NCBI GenBank assembly: GCA_021796375.1
Contig: JAJYJF010000145.1
Span: 1 to 6,314 of the forward strand
Length of the DNA: 6,314 bases
Source: Chloroflexota bacterium
GTDB lineage: Bacteria; Chloroflexota; Anaerolineae; Anaerolineales; Anaerolineaceae
Direction of reading: 5' to 3'
Shown here piece after piece: positions 1-5,624 of the stretch. The stretch's first letter is position 1. Every line of letters starts with the position of its first letter. The position numbers and the translations under genes are program-made. The notes under the pieces were generated by a model. The model searched no databases. It saw nothing but the letters and a program-made list of their open reading frames with translations, and was not told the origin of the DNA.

Positions 1-557
1 TCGCGGGCGAGCTCGGTTACCCGGTGGTGCTGAAAGTCGCCTCGCCGGAGATCTCCCACAAGTCGGATGTGGGCGGGGTGGCGCTCGACCTGCCGGATCC
101 GGAAGCCGTCGGCGAGGCGTACGATGCCGTGCTCGCGCGGGTGCGCGCCGCCCGGCCCGAGGCTCGCCTGGAGGGGGTGCACGTCCAGCGCATGCTGCCG
201 GCCGGACAGGACGTGATCGCCGGGGTCGTGCGCGATCCCTCCTTCGGCCCGGTGGCGATGTTTGGCTCCGGGGGGGTGGAGGTGGAGGGTTTGAAAGACG
301 TTGCCTTCGGCTTGGCGCCCCTTTACCCGGCGGATCTCGCGCGCATGCTGGGCGGGACCTGGGCGGGCAGGAAGCTCAAGGGCTTCCGCAGCATCCCGGC
401 GGTGGATGAAGGCGCCGCGCAGGATGCGCTGGTCCGTATGGCGCAGCTCGCGGCGGATTTCCCCCAGCTGGCCGAGGTCGAGATCAACCCGCTGCGCGTG
501 CTGCCAGTGGGTCAGGGCGCCTGGGCCGTGGACGTGCGCGGCAAAATCTCTGGTTAA
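1..557 (+). CDS. ADP-forming acyl-CoA synthetase-type protein, C-terminal ATP-grasp domain (5' partial)
   Basis: The reading frame is open from base 3, so this is the 3' end of a longer gene; the in-frame GTG at 24 is not its start. The visible 184 residues look like the ATP-grasp domain (acetyl-CoA synthetase beta-subunit type) of NDP-forming acyl-CoA synthetases and Pat-like acetyltransferases. The fragment opens with LGYPVVLKVASPEISHKSD followed by VGGVAL. It continues with VQRMLPAGQDVIAGVVRDPSFGP, then GSGGVEVEGLKDVAFGLAPL, and closes with EVEINPLRV and AVDVRGK. In this family the domain carries phosphoryl transfer between a phosphohistidine and ADP/ATP during acyl-CoA to acyl-phosphate conversion, in the cytoplasm. 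The CoA-binding and ligase domains would lie upstream, out of view. I cannot tell a fused approximately 700-residue enzyme from a separate beta subunit, nor name the acyl substrate. The gene ends in TAA and converges on the lipoprotein gene. Confidence 0.88.
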   Translation, partial: AGELGYPVVLKVASPEISHKSDVGGVALDLPDPEAVGEAYDAVLARVRAARPEARLEGVHVQRMLPAGQDVIAGVVRDPSFGPVAMFGSGGVEVEGLKDVAFGLAPLYPADLARMLGGTWAGRKLKGFRSIPAVDEGAAQDALVRMAQLAADFPQLAEVEINPLRVLPVGQGAWAVDVRGKISG

Positions 558-573
558 TTTCGGCAGGACTGTT

Positions 574-615
574 TAATTTTGGAAGGGCCGCTTGCGAGCG
601 GCCCCTCCAAAATTA
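574..615. terminator. Long hairpin terminator between convergent genes, probably bidirectional
   Basis: Positions 574-592 pair with 597-615 to give a 19-bp stem with one A-C mismatch (584/605) and a 4-base TGCG loop. The stem has a GC-rich core (GGGCCGCT/AGCGGCCC) and an outer A/T segment (AATTTTGG/CCAAAATT). Read from either strand, the core is therefore followed by a T-rich stretch, as expected of a bidirectional intrinsic terminator. It lies 17 bp after the stop of the acyl-CoA synthetase gene. On the other side it contains the stop codon of the lipoprotein gene (613-615). Confidence 0.8.
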
Positions 616-1200
616 CTTTGATCCACCCGGGGCCGCCGCGGTCTCCTGGCGGATCGTATTGGCCGCGTAATCGGTGCGGTAGGAATAGTGCTGGTCCCCG
701 GCGGTGAGGAGGACCCTGAACCCCGGCGTCTCCACCTGGGCGCAGGCTTCATCCGCGGCGGGAAGCCCGAGGCAGGCATCCGGCCAGGTGACCTTCTCGG
801 TGGATGAAACGCGAACGTTCGCCGGGTCGACCTTCAGCGCGGCGGCCAGCTGCTGAACCGCCAGGTTCCCTGCCCGGGCGGCGGCTGCCGGATCGTCTTT
901 TCCGGGTGTCAGGGCTGTCTCCCGGGCAGCGGGCCCGCATTCCCCGCGGAAGAAAGCCCATTCGTCGCATTTCGTGCCGTCCGGCAGGGCGCATCTCCCG
1001 GATTGGCTCCCATCCGCGGCGGTAATAATTTCCAGCTTTCCACCGTGGTCGGTGCAGAAAACGGAGGCCGGGTTGGCAATCGCCGCAGCCGGCGCCGGTG
1101 GCGCAGCCGTGGGCGTCGCGGGGGCAGCGGCAGGCGCGCAAGCGCCGAGGAGCAGGGCGCACAGGCTGAAAATGGTGAGGGGAACTGGCAGGCGGTCCAT
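613..1200 (-). CDS. DUF333-containing secreted lipoprotein
   Basis: A 195-residue protein with a type II signal peptide: a hydrophobic stretch at residues 8-20 and lipobox LGAC with the lipidated Cys at 21. An Ala/Pro-rich linker (22-42) follows. Residues 43-88 match the DUF333 family: NPASVFC, GGKLEI, RCALPDGTKCDEWAFFRGEC, with Cys 49, 70, 78 and 88, probably two disulfides. A second module (about 105-185) contains TWPDACLGLP, DEAC, ETPGFRVLL and YSYRTD. I recall this arrangement from small cyanobacterial and Chloroflexota exported proteins of unknown function. The ATG at 1200 is supported by AGGAG (1207-1211 on the + strand, 6 nt from the start) and by the signal peptide it creates. It should be anchored outside the cytoplasmic membrane. 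No enzymatic residues were recognised. It diverges from the CBS gene; I found no convincing promoter of its own. Confidence 0.85.
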   Translation of the reverse strand: MDRLPVPLTIFSLCALLLGACAPAAAPATPTAAPPAPAAAIANPASVFCTDHGGKLEIITAADGSQSGRCALPDGTKCDEWAFFRGECGPAARETALTPGKDDPAAAARAGNLAVQQLAAALKVDPANVRVSSTEKVTWPDACLGLPAADEACAQVETPGFRVLLTAGDQHYSYRTDYAANTIRQETAAAPGGSK

Positions 1201-1250
1201 TTCTATCTCCTGAAATCATAGAGCGGCGCGGATCTGAAGCCTAGACGTCT

Positions 1251-1268
1251 GAACCAGAAATCTGGTTC
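1251..1268. promoter_or_regulatory. Inverted repeat (candidate operator, distal copy)
   Basis: GAACCAGA-AA-TCTGGTTC is a perfect dyad with 8-bp arms and a 2-bp centre. It lies between the divergent lipoprotein and CBS genes. Its inner half-site AACCAGA recurs as AACCTGA in the second dyad at 1277-1290, which suggests that one dimeric DNA-binding protein recognises both. The regulator is unknown. The stem could also form in RNA, but no T-run follows it, so it does not look like a terminator. Confidence 0.5.
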
Positions 1269-1276
1269 CCGCTCCC

Positions 1277-1290
1277 AACCTGATCAGGTT
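1277..1290. promoter_or_regulatory. Perfect 14-bp palindrome (candidate operator, proximal copy)
   Basis: AACCTGATCAGGTT is fully self-complementary. Its centre is 24 bp from the centre of the neighbouring dyad and about 58 bp upstream of the predicted CBS transcription start, a usual position for an activator or a cooperative upstream repressor. The shared half-site with the first dyad is AACCWGA. Confidence 0.5.
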
Positions 1291-1306
1291 TACTTGACAC
1301 TGCCGA

Positions 1307-1335
1307 TTGAAATCCAGCCCAAAAAGTTGTACAAT
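1307..1335 (+). promoter_or_regulatory. Sigma-70-type promoter of the CBS gene
   Basis: TTGAAA (1307-1312) and TACAAT (1330-1335) are separated by exactly 17 bp, which predicts a start near 1342 and a leader of about 34 nt. The TTG of the -35 box is also an in-frame possible start codon for a longer reading frame. Its use as a promoter element argues against translation from there. A short dyad, GTTGG-AAC-CCAAC (1345-1357), lies just after the predicted start. Confidence 0.7.
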
Positions 1336-1375
1336 TCAAGCCTGGTTGGAACCCAACGATCGAAAAGAGAAGGAT

Positions 1376-1807
1376 ATGGAAACCGTCCGGCATATTCTGC
1401 AAAACAAGGGAAAACAAATCTGGTCCATCCGGCCGGATGCGACCGTTCTGGAAGCTTTACGCTTGATGGATGCAAAAGGTATCGGCGCGCTGGTGGTCAT
1501 CCAGGATAACCGCCTGGTCGGGATCCTCTCGGAGCGCGACTACGCGCGGAAGGTCATCCTCAAGGGGCGCAGCTCCAAGGATACGCTGGTCCGGGAGATC
1601 ATGACCGAGCGCGTCGTCACGGTCCACCCGGATCAAACCCTGGATGAGTGCATGGATCTGATGTCTTCCCGGAGCATCCGGCACCTGCCGGTGGTGGAAA
1701 ACGATCAGGTGGTGGGGGTGATCTCCATCCGGGATGTGATGTCCGCCATCATCCACCGCCAGCGCGAGGACCTGCGCAAGTCGGAGAGGCGCGGCTACGG
1801 GGGCTGA
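1376..1807 (+). CDS. CBS-domain pair protein
   Basis: A 143-residue cytoplasmic protein made almost entirely of two CBS motifs (a Bateman module), at about residues 8-62 and 73-127. Visible signatures are GILSERDYARKVILKG (49-64), REIMTERVVTV (73-83), IRHLPVVEND (101-110) and GVISIRDVMSAII (114-126). CBS pairs typically bind adenine nucleotides (AMP, ATP, SAM) between the two motifs and act as energy or ligand sensors. With no fused effector domain, the partner here is unknown. The ATG at 1376 is chosen because METVRHILQNKG matches the usual N-terminus of this family and the promoter lies just upstream. The purine-rich GAGAAGG (1367-1373) is the only ribosome-binding candidate and its spacing is short. 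The C-terminal tail (128-143) is charged and Gly-rich. Confidence 0.92.
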   Translation: METVRHILQNKGKQIWSIRPDATVLEALRLMDAKGIGALVVIQDNRLVGILSERDYARKVILKGRSSKDTLVREIMTERVVTVHPDQTLDECMDLMSSRSIRHLPVVENDQVVGVISIRDVMSAIIHRQREDLRKSERRGYGG

Positions 1808-1838
1808 TCTACCCTTCGGTTCCCAGAGATGATCGATA

Positions 1839-1866
1839 GGGCGGCGTGCGTGCCGCCCCATTTTTT
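1839..1866 (+). terminator. Rho-independent terminator of the CBS gene
   Basis: GGGCGGC (1839-1845) pairs with GCCGCCC (1852-1858) around a GTGCGT loop, where a further G-T pair would leave TGCG. C-A and then six T (1861-1866) follow. It lies 31 bp after the CBS stop. The T-run overlaps the stop codon of the opposing DUF1294 gene (1865-1867). In the minus direction there is no T-run, so termination is mainly for the + strand. Confidence 0.85.
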
Positions 1867-2152
1867 ACCTGCCCAGGAAGAAGATCCAGCCGGCGATGAG
1901 CAGCAGGTGGACCGCGGCTGCGGCCGCTGCGGCGAGGGTAAAGCCGCGGCGGCGGATCTTATGCCGGAAGAGGACCATCCCGGCCAGGGATCCCGCGAAT
2001 CCGCCGGCCCAGATCAACCTACGCAGGACCCGCTCCGGGGTGCGCCAGCGGTGCAGGACCGCGGCGCGCTTATCCCGCCCCCAGGCAGCCAGGGTGAGCA
2101 GGTTGATCGCCAGATAGTAAACCCCGATCCATGGAAGCGCTGAGAGGGCCAT
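1865..2152 (-). CDS. DUF1294 family small membrane protein
   Basis: A 95-residue integral membrane protein of the DUF1294 family, whose function is unknown. Signatures are YYLAINLLT (12-20), GRDKRAA (25-31), RWRTPER (35-41), the Gly-rich helix GGFAGSLAGMVLFRHK (50-65) and a C-terminal hydrophobic segment (72-93). Three hydrophobic stretches separated by basic loops are visible. The frame stays open upstream as far as 2332, but the ATG at 2152 gives the usual family length and sits about 33 nt downstream of a good promoter (2192-2220). The longer version would have to be translated from DNA that includes its own promoter. The ribosome-binding site is weak (GAG, 7 nt from the start). Nothing in the context points to a role. 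Confidence 0.88.
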   Translation of the reverse strand: MALSALPWIGVYYLAINLLTLAAWGRDKRAAVLHRWRTPERVLRRLIWAGGFAGSLAGMVLFRHKIRRRGFTLAAAAAAAVHLLLIAGWIFFLGR

Positions 2153-2191
2153 GCTTTCGCTCGGAAGAAAATCCCGGATTGGAAAGAGGGA

Positions 2192-2220
2192 ATTGTAGCG
2201 GATGATCTCCCGGCGGGCAA
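2192..2220 (-). promoter_or_regulatory. Promoter of the DUF1294 gene
   Basis: Read on the minus strand, TTGCCC (2215-2220) and TACAAT (2192-2197) are separated by exactly 17 bp, placing the start near 2185. The -10 hexamer is identical to that of the CBS gene promoter. Confidence 0.65.
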
Positions 2221-2255
2221 GGCGCAGAGCCTGCCCGGCCGCGTTCATCGCTATC

Positions 2256-2285
2256 TTGACGCTTCGAAAACCTCGATGGTAAGAT
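2256..2285 (+). promoter_or_regulatory. Promoter of the TPR gene pair
   Basis: TTGACG (2256-2261) and TAAGAT (2280-2285) are separated by 18 bp, which predicts a start at about 2292. Its -35 box is 35 bp from that of the divergent DUF1294 promoter, so the two polymerase sites are back to back. Confidence 0.55.
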
Positions 2286-2318
2286 GACCGCATGTACTTG
2301 CATGGAAGTAAATGGAGC

Positions 2319-3575
2319 ATGAACCGGCGCAAGCGGAAGGTTCACCCGTTCCGCCTGGCGGTCCTGCTCGTGCTCATTGGCGGGGCGGTCTACGTGAATC
2401 AGGTGGTGGTTCCGCAGACCCCGCCGCTTTTCTTGCCGACCCCCACCGCCACCCGCGACCCGGCCTCGTACGTCACCGAAGGCCAGACGATGTTTGCCGA
2501 AGGAAAGATCGCCAAGGCGATCCAGGCCTACCAGGAGGCCGTGCGGGCGAAGGGCACGGATATCTCCTCATATATCACCCTGGCGCAGCTGGAGCTGTAT
2601 AACCACCAGTTCAAAGATTCGCTCAGCGATATCGGGGATGCGCTGCTCCTGAACCCGACGAACAGCACCGCGCTGGCTATCAAGGGCTATGCTCAGTACA
2701 ACCTGGCCGACTACGCGAACGCGGAGGCGACCCTGAAGCAGGCCATCGATACCGACCCGACCAATGCGCTCCCGCACGCATACTACGCCGAGCTGATCGC
2801 CACCGAGATCCAGCAGCTCAACCAGGTACGCCCGCTGGGGATCCAGGAGGCGATCGATGAAGCCCACAAGGCGATCGACCTGGGGCCGAACATCATCGAA
2901 ACCCACAGGGCTTACGGATACGTCCTCTACGTGACCCAAAACTACCAGCAGGCGATCGAACAGTACCAGGCCGGCATCGCCATCAATAAGAATATCGCTG
3001 ATCTCTATACCGGCCTGGGGAACTGCTACTTCGCCAAATCGGATACCTACGATCAGGCGATTGAAGCCTACCTGAAAGCCATCCCCCTGAACCCGACCGA
3101 TCCAGATCCCGATATCTACCTGGCCAGGGTCTACAACCAGGAGGGGCAGTACCCGATGGCGATCCAGTACGCGGAGCTGGCCGTCAAAAACGATCCGACC
3201 AACCCGATGCGGTACGGCACGCTGGGTGTCTACCTGCGCCGGAACAAGCAGTACGATCAGGCAATTACCGACCTGCAGCTGGCGGTGAAGGGGGGCACGA
3301 CCGTGGACGGCCAGGTGGTGAGCGGCGTGCCGCTCTCAAGGGACCCCAACATTTCCCTGTTTTACGCCGCCTACGGGCTCGCCCTTGCCCAGGTCAACCG
3401 CTGCACGGAGGCCGCTCCGGTAGCCCAGGCGCTGCTCCAGGCCATGCCCGATGATGAGAATGCCGTTTATAACGCCAATGCGATCCTGGACCAATGCAAG
3501 CAGAACCTGGAAGGGACCTTCACCCCGTCGCCCGAGCCGAAGAGCGCAAAAGGGACCTCCACGCCGGCTCCTTGA
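2319..3575 (+). CDS. Membrane-anchored TPR protein (first of tandem pair)
   Basis: A 418-residue protein. A basic N-terminus (NRRKRK) precedes one hydrophobic segment (about 12-31), then a Pro/Thr linker (LPTPTATRDP, 39-48). This predicts an uncleaved anchor with the rest outside the cytoplasm. TPR-like units of about 34 residues follow at roughly 50-81, 82-115, 116-149, 194-226, 227-261, 264-295 and 298-325, with typical AI..Y..A....P endings. A longer, irregular unit fills 150-193. The C-terminal region (about 340-393) is a degenerate helical hairpin bounded by Cys 362 and Cys 393, followed by a low-complexity Pro/Ser/Thr tail. TPR arrays bind other proteins; the partner is unknown. The ATG at 2319 is preferred because the predicted transcript starts near 2292 and GGAAG (2304-2308) lies 10 nt upstream. 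The in-frame ATG at 2292 would add nine residues and be almost leaderless. Confidence 0.85.
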   Translation: MNRRKRKVHPFRLAVLLVLIGGAVYVNQVVVPQTPPLFLPTPTATRDPASYVTEGQTMFAEGKIAKAIQAYQEAVRAKGTDISSYITLAQLELYNHQFKDSLSDIGDALLLNPTNSTALAIKGYAQYNLADYANAEATLKQAIDTDPTNALPHAYYAELIATEIQQLNQVRPLGIQEAIDEAHKAIDLGPNIIETHRAYGYVLYVTQNYQQAIEQYQAGIAINKNIADLYTGLGNCYFAKSDTYDQAIEAYLKAIPLNPTDPDPDIYLARVYNQEGQYPMAIQYAELAVKNDPTNPMRYGTLGVYLRRNKQYDQAITDLQLAVKGGTTVDGQVVSGVPLSRDPNISLFYAAYGLALAQVNRCTEAAPVAQALLQAMPDDENAVYNANAILDQCKQNLEGTFTPSPEPKSAKGTSTPAP

Positions 3576-3577
3576 GG
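3574..3577 (+). promoter_or_regulatory. Ribosome-binding site deciding the TTG start of the second TPR gene
   Basis: GAGG lies 5 nt before TTG at 3583 and overlaps the TGA stop (3573-3575) of the first TPR gene. There is no in-frame ATG before codon 24, which falls inside the membrane segment, so TTG is the supported start. The overlap suggests translational coupling. Confidence 0.65.
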
Positions 3578-3582
3578 TTTGA

Positions 3583-5064
3583 TTGCCGCGCCAGAGAACG
3601 ATCTTCCTCAAAACAAAGCCTCGCTCGAGTCCGTACCGGATCCTGGTGTGGATGGGCCTGATCCTGGCCGGGTTCATGACGATCCGCGGCATCACCATCG
3701 ATCACACCATCCAGCCGTTCTTTTCTCCTACCCCCACGCCGACCCGGACGATGCGCTCCTACCAGCAGGAGGCGGATACCTACTTTAAGATTGGCAACCT
3801 GGAGCAAGCCATCGTCTCCTATAAAGAGGTGATCCGCCAGAACCCCGACAGCGTGGATCTTCTCGCCCAGCTGGCCCGCATCGAGGTGTATTCTTCAGCC
3901 AGCATGTCAACCGACCAGCAAAAGCTGGACCGGCTCAACCAGGCGCTCCAGTATGCTGACCAGGCGGTCGCGCTCGGCCCGGAGAGCAGCACGGCCCATG
4001 CGGTGAGAGCCTTCGTGCTGGATTGGCTTTCCTCCAACAAGCTGCTCACCCCGGTGGACAGCGAGAAAGACCTCGAGGAAGGCGAGAACGAAGCCACGCG
4101 AGCCACCCAGCTCGACCCGAACAACGCCGAGGCGCTGGCCTATTCGGCGGAGATCCTGGCCGACCGCCAGCAGTGGATCCGCGCCGAGCAGGTGGTCCAG
4201 CAGGCGCTCGACCGCGACCCGAACAGCATGGACGTGCACCGGATTTACGGCTACGTTCTGACCACGCTGGCGCAGTACGAACAGGCGATCACCGAGTACC
4301 AGAAAGCCTCGGCAATCAATCCCAACCTGACCTTTCTCTACATCGACATCGGTCAGCTCCAGCGCCTTTTGTGGAGCAAGACCTCGGCCGACGTCGATCC
4401 CAAGAAGAAAGACGGCTATTTTACGGATGCGATGCAAAGCTTTCAAAAAGCCGCCAATATCAATAACAATATCAACGTGCAGGACCCGATTCCCTACATG
4501 GCGATGGCGCGCTCTCTGGCGCAGCGCGGCGACCTGGGAGATTTCTTCATGTCCCAGCTTTACATGAAGCAAGCCCTCCAGCTGGACCCAACCAACCCGG
4601 ATACCTACGCCCAGCTGGGGATCATCTACCAGCAGTCGCGGAATTTTGAAGGCGCGATCGAGGCTTTCCAGTGTGCGCTGGATGGGTGCGACGCGCAGAC
4701 CAGCTGCGACGTCCGGCGGGACTGCTCGACCAATACAACCACCACCGTCAAGTCGATGGAGCTTTCGGATACCACCCTGACTTACTATTATTCCTATGGT
4801 TCGGTTCTGGCGGGCATGTCTACACCGGGGAATAACTACTGCTCCCGCGCAAGCAAGATTTTCACCCTGCTGCGGTCCAAATACGGGCGGGACACGAACG
4901 TGATGGCGATCGTGCAGGCCGGCGAGAGCATTTGCTCGGCGCCCGCGCCGGCCCAGACGGCTACCCCTCTGACCGGGACGGGGACGCCCCCCACCCAGCC
5001 GGCGCCAGCCAGCACGCCGACGCTGCCGGCCCTGCAGCCCTCCCCGACTGGCGCCGGGGGCTGA
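3583..5064 (+). CDS. Membrane-anchored TPR protein (second of tandem pair, Cys-rich C-terminus)
   Basis: A 493-residue paralogue of the preceding protein. It has a basic N-terminus, one hydrophobic segment (about 19-34), the linker SPTPTPTRT (48-56), then TPR-like repeats from about 59 (SYQQEADTYFKIGNLEQAI, then SYKEVIRQNP). A clear match to the first protein is HRIYGYVL with QYEQAITEYQKASAIN; over a 30-residue stretch there, 16 residues are identical by eye. The repeats are interrupted by longer loops, for example before RLNQALQYADQAV and at LLWSKTSADVDPKKKDGYF. All six Cys lie in the C-terminal part: 364, 369, 375 and 381 in a Thr/Asn-rich insertion, and 420 and 451 at the same 30-residue spacing as in the first protein. 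A 42-residue Pro/Thr/Ala tail ends the protein. It is predicted to face outward and may form disulfides. The 7-bp gap to the first gene implies one operon. The function is unknown, and no clear terminator follows. Confidence 0.85.
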   Translation: MPRQRTIFLKTKPRSSPYRILVWMGLILAGFMTIRGITIDHTIQPFFSPTPTPTRTMRSYQQEADTYFKIGNLEQAIVSYKEVIRQNPDSVDLLAQLARIEVYSSASMSTDQQKLDRLNQALQYADQAVALGPESSTAHAVRAFVLDWLSSNKLLTPVDSEKDLEEGENEATRATQLDPNNAEALAYSAEILADRQQWIRAEQVVQQALDRDPNSMDVHRIYGYVLTTLAQYEQAITEYQKASAINPNLTFLYIDIGQLQRLLWSKTSADVDPKKKDGYFTDAMQSFQKAANINNNINVQDPIPYMAMARSLAQRGDLGDFFMSQLYMKQALQLDPTNPDTYAQLGIIYQQSRNFEGAIEAFQCALDGCDAQTSCDVRRDCSTNTTTTVKSMELSDTTLTYYYSYGSVLAGMSTPGNNYCSRASKIFTLLRSKYGRDTNVMAIVQAGESICSAPAPAQTATPLTGTGTPPTQPAPASTPTLPALQPSPTGAGG

Positions 5065-5188
5065 ATAGCGGTTCGTCTTGCCCGGCTGCAGGGCCATCCG
5101 GCTCACCCGGGGGGCGCATCGAAGGCCGGGGCGGCATAAAACCGGGGGGGCAAAACATCAGATTTTCGTAAGAATCCATATTTCTCCC

Positions 5189-5217
5189 TTGACTTCTCAT
5201 GCAAAGATCGTTAAACT
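5189..5217 (+). promoter_or_regulatory. groESL promoter
   Basis: TTGACT (5189-5194) and TAAACT (5212-5217) are 17 bp apart, predicting a start near 5224 and a leader of about 77 nt. The 37 bp before the -35 box (5151-5188) are much richer in A/T than the surrounding sequence, including TTTTCG, ATAT and TTTC, and could act as an UP element. The stretch 5065-5150 between the TPR stop and this segment is G/C-rich and shows no gene. Confidence 0.75.
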
Positions 5218-5226
5218 AGGGCAGGT

Positions 5227-5253
5227 TTAGCACTCAATCTGAAAGAGTGCTAA
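5227..5253. promoter_or_regulatory. CIRCE operator (HrcA-binding site)
   Basis: TTAGCACTC (5227-5235), a 9-bp spacer (5236-5244) and GAGTGCTAA (5245-5253) match the canonical CIRCE element at every arm position. One more T-A pair (5226/5254) extends each arm to 10 bp. It starts about 3 bp after the predicted transcription start, so bound HrcA would block groESL transcription. HrcA repression of groESL at this element is established in many bacteria; the hrcA gene is not in this window. Confidence 0.97.
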
Positions 5254-5300
5254 ATTGAAAAGGGAAATTCACACTACCTATCCCGTAGCAGGAGGTCTGT

Positions 5301-5600
5301 ATGGCTGTATCTTTCAAACCCCTCGGAAGCCGCGTCGTGGTTGAACCGATCGAGCAGGATGAGGTCACCGCTGGCGGAATTGTTTTGCCCGAGACCGCAA
5401 AAGAAAAGCCCCAGAAGGGCCGGATCCTCTCCGTTGGCCCCGGCGATCGCAACGATAAAGGCGAACGCGTTCCAATGGATGTCGAAAAAGGGGATACCGT
5501 GCTGTTCGCGAAATATGCCGGCACCGAAATCAAGGTGGACGGCAAGAAGTTGCTCATCCTGCGGGAGAGCGACCTGCTAGCAATTGTCGACGAAAAATAA
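5301..5600 (+). CDS. groES: GroES, 10-kDa co-chaperonin
   Basis: A complete 99-residue co-chaperonin that caps the GroEL cavity as a heptamer in the cytoplasm. It starts with [19 protein letters not shown], a standard GroES N-terminus. The mobile loop follows at about 18-36, with the GroEL-binding tripeptide Ile-Val-Leu at 27-29 ([15 protein letters not shown]). It is followed by [10 protein letters not shown], then [20 protein letters not shown] and the C-terminal [11 protein letters not shown]. The ATG is supported by a strong AGGAGGT (5290-5296), 4 nt away. Expression should be set by the promoter and CIRCE just upstream. groEL follows after 24 bp. Confidence 0.98.
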   Translation: MAVSFKPLGSRVVVEPIEQDEVTAGGIVLPETAKEKPQKGRILSVGPGDRNDKGERVPMDVEKGDTVLFAKYAGTEIKVDGKKLLILRESDLLAIVDEK

Positions 5601-5624
5601 TCTTTGATCGAGGAGTAAAGTACT

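Noticed and set aside
268..288. G-rich run with four or more G tracts, quadruplex-like
   Set aside because: It encodes the conserved GSGGVEVEG motif of the ATP-grasp domain, so coding constraint is enough to explain it.
1215..1220. TATGAT on the minus strand as a -10 box for the lipoprotein gene
   Set aside because: The hexamer 17 bp upstream is TAGGCT, a poor -35 box, and the resulting transcript would start inside the ribosome-binding site.
1275..1293. Resemblance to the TPP riboswitch segment 'AACCTGATC'
   Set aside because: The CTGAGA segment and the remaining conserved helices are absent, it lies upstream of the promoter, and the downstream gene is not a thiamin gene. The palindrome explains the match.
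1294..1299. TTGACA, a consensus -35 hexamer upstream of the CBS gene
   Set aside because: No -10-like hexamer lies 16-19 bp downstream. The TACAAT at 1330 is 30 bp away and is correctly spaced from TTGAAA at 1307 instead.
1307..1375. N-terminal extension of the CBS protein from TTG at 1307
   Set aside because: This stretch holds the promoter and leader, and the family N-terminus begins at the ATG at 1376.
3907..5106. Long minus-strand open frame (399 codons) opposite the second TPR gene
   Set aside because: Its protein is low-complexity and Arg/Val/Gly-rich with no recognisable domain, while the plus frame is clearly a TPR protein. It is a by-product of high GC codon use.
5040..5150. Search for a terminator after the second TPR gene
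   Set aside because: Short GC-rich inverted repeats exist (for example CCCCG/CGGGG at 5042-5059) but none is followed by a T-run, so no terminator is called.
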